Source: Thermoproteota archaeon | Lineage (GTDB): Archaea; Korarchaeota; Korarchaeia; Korarchaeales; Korarchaeaceae | NCBI GenBank assembly: GCA_027491435.1 | Contig: JAOZFG010000036.1 | Coordinates: forward strand, 1 to 41,254 | Length of the DNA: 41,254 nucleotides | Direction of reading: 5' to 3' | Shown: positions 41,005 through 41,254 of the stretch, one piece after another | How the letters are laid out: each line of letters opens with the position of its first letter | How positions within the stretch are numbered: the stretch's first letter is position 1 | Notes under the pieces: generated by a model | Databases searched by the model: none | What the model was told of the DNA's origin: nothing | The model's input: only the letters and a program-made list of their open reading frames with translations | Program-made: the position numbers and the translations under genes

Positions 41005-41254
41005 ACTCCTTCACCACCAGCTCGTCTGGAGTGGCCACCGTGGGGCTTAACAGCCCCTGAACCCCTACTCTGCGCTCTGCCCTAGAGGCAGCCTCCATCA
41101 CCTTGAGCACCACCTGGTAGCTGTACTCCCTGACCACCACCAGCACGTTGCTCCCGTAAATCCTGTCCCGGGGGGAGGGGAGGGCCACCAGCTTAAGGAC
41201 TTCAGGAAGCTTAGAGAGCTCCTCTGAAAACTTGGAGAGGAGGTTCCTCCAGTC
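40982..41254 (-). CDS. Degenerate minimal nucleotidyltransferase-like protein (partial, 5' end outside)
   Basis: The visible C-terminal 90 codons run off the right window edge. The segment LKLVALPSPRDRIYGSNVLVVVRE aligns in layout with the GSxARG...DSDxDLLVVV region of minimal nucleotidyltransferases. The catalytic Gly-Ser and Asp-x-Asp are replaced (PS and GSNV), so this copy is probably inactive. The following VLKVMEAASRAERRVGVQGLLSPTVATPDEL resembles the rest of that fold. Its position overlapping a HEPN gene supports the MNT/HEPN pairing, probably a regulator or antitoxin. The assignment is inference from weak motif resemblance and context; the true start is not visible. Confidence 0.5.
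   Translation of the reverse strand, partial: DWRNLLSKFSEELSKLPEVLKLVALPSPRDRIYGSNVLVVVREYSYQVVLKVMEAASRAERRVGVQGLLSPTVATPDELVVKEFERARES

Noticed and set aside
1-41254. CRISPR arrays, rRNA, tRNA or an intact insertion sequence
   Set aside because: No regularly spaced repeats, no tRNA T-arm-like GGTTCGAATCC pattern in the right context, and no complete transposase frame were seen by reading. Covariance-model searches were not possible.

Overview
The window reads as chromosomal DNA of a thermophilic crenarchaeon (Thermoproteota), most likely Sulfolobales or a close relative. The signs are archaeal TATA boxes about 25 bases before many start codons (leaderless genes), Shine-Dalgarno motifs mainly inside operons, strong AGG arginine use, a methionine synthase split into two genes next to metF, ADP-forming acyl-CoA synthetase alpha subunits, a DUF505 protein, archaeal ATPases with nuclease-like tails and a HEPN/nucleotidyltransferase-like pair. 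By eye the GC content is near or above 50%, which is high for Sulfolobales; I did not compute it. No rRNA, tRNA, CRISPR array or intact insertion sequence was seen.

Layout. 1-8.5 kb: small membrane proteins (HELLH metalloprotease-like, DUF445, DUF998), an AAA ATPase with a DUF4143-like tail, a DJ-1/PfpI protein, a two-gene operon of an unknown protein plus a COG1237 metallo-beta-lactamase enzyme, and a cystathionine synthase/lyase-type PLP enzyme divergent from a GNAT-ACT fusion. 8.5-13.1 kb: DUF505 protein, an AT-rich regulator with two helix-turn-helix domains, a possible 15-residue proline-rich ORF and an XRE-CBS regulator. 13.3-16.0 kb: a tight metE-N/metE-C/metF operon for methionine synthesis. 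16.0-25.5 kb: a GT-C-like membrane protein and a giant 2672-residue secreted mosaic protein. 25.6-31.2 kb: an orphan NifX-like protein, a decayed 750-base stretch, an ATPase_2/DUF234 protein, a radical SAM (SPL family) gene coupled to a small unknown gene, and an acyl-CoA synthetase alpha subunit. 31.2-41.3 kb: a dihydrolipoamide-dehydrogenase-like flavoprotein with a polyhistidine tail, a DUF2079 plus GT4 cell-surface pair, an ABC-2 exporter, a second acyl-CoA synthetase alpha subunit, a ferritin-like protein and a HEPN/degenerate-nucleotidyltransferase pair cut by the window end.

Functional themes are sulfur amino acid and one-carbon metabolism (PLP enzyme, metE/metF, ACT-domain protein), cell surface and glycosylation (giant protein, GT-C, DUF2079, GT4) and energy conservation from acyl-CoAs. 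Many neighbours converge with overlapping 3' ends (six pairs).

The most unusual object is the giant secreted protein. Its C-terminal two thirds carry a domain order that I associate with large bacterial surface proteins (DUF2341, lectin-like repeats, SdrD-B-like, right-handed beta-helix, DUF11-like), fused to an archaeal-looking, glycosylation-rich N-terminal repeat region. I did not find a clearly new defence or catalytic system. The best leads for new biology are this protein, the His-tailed flavoprotein, the GNAT-ACT fusion next to a sulfur amino acid gene, the SPL radical SAM pair, and the micro-ORF opposite the two-HTH regulator.
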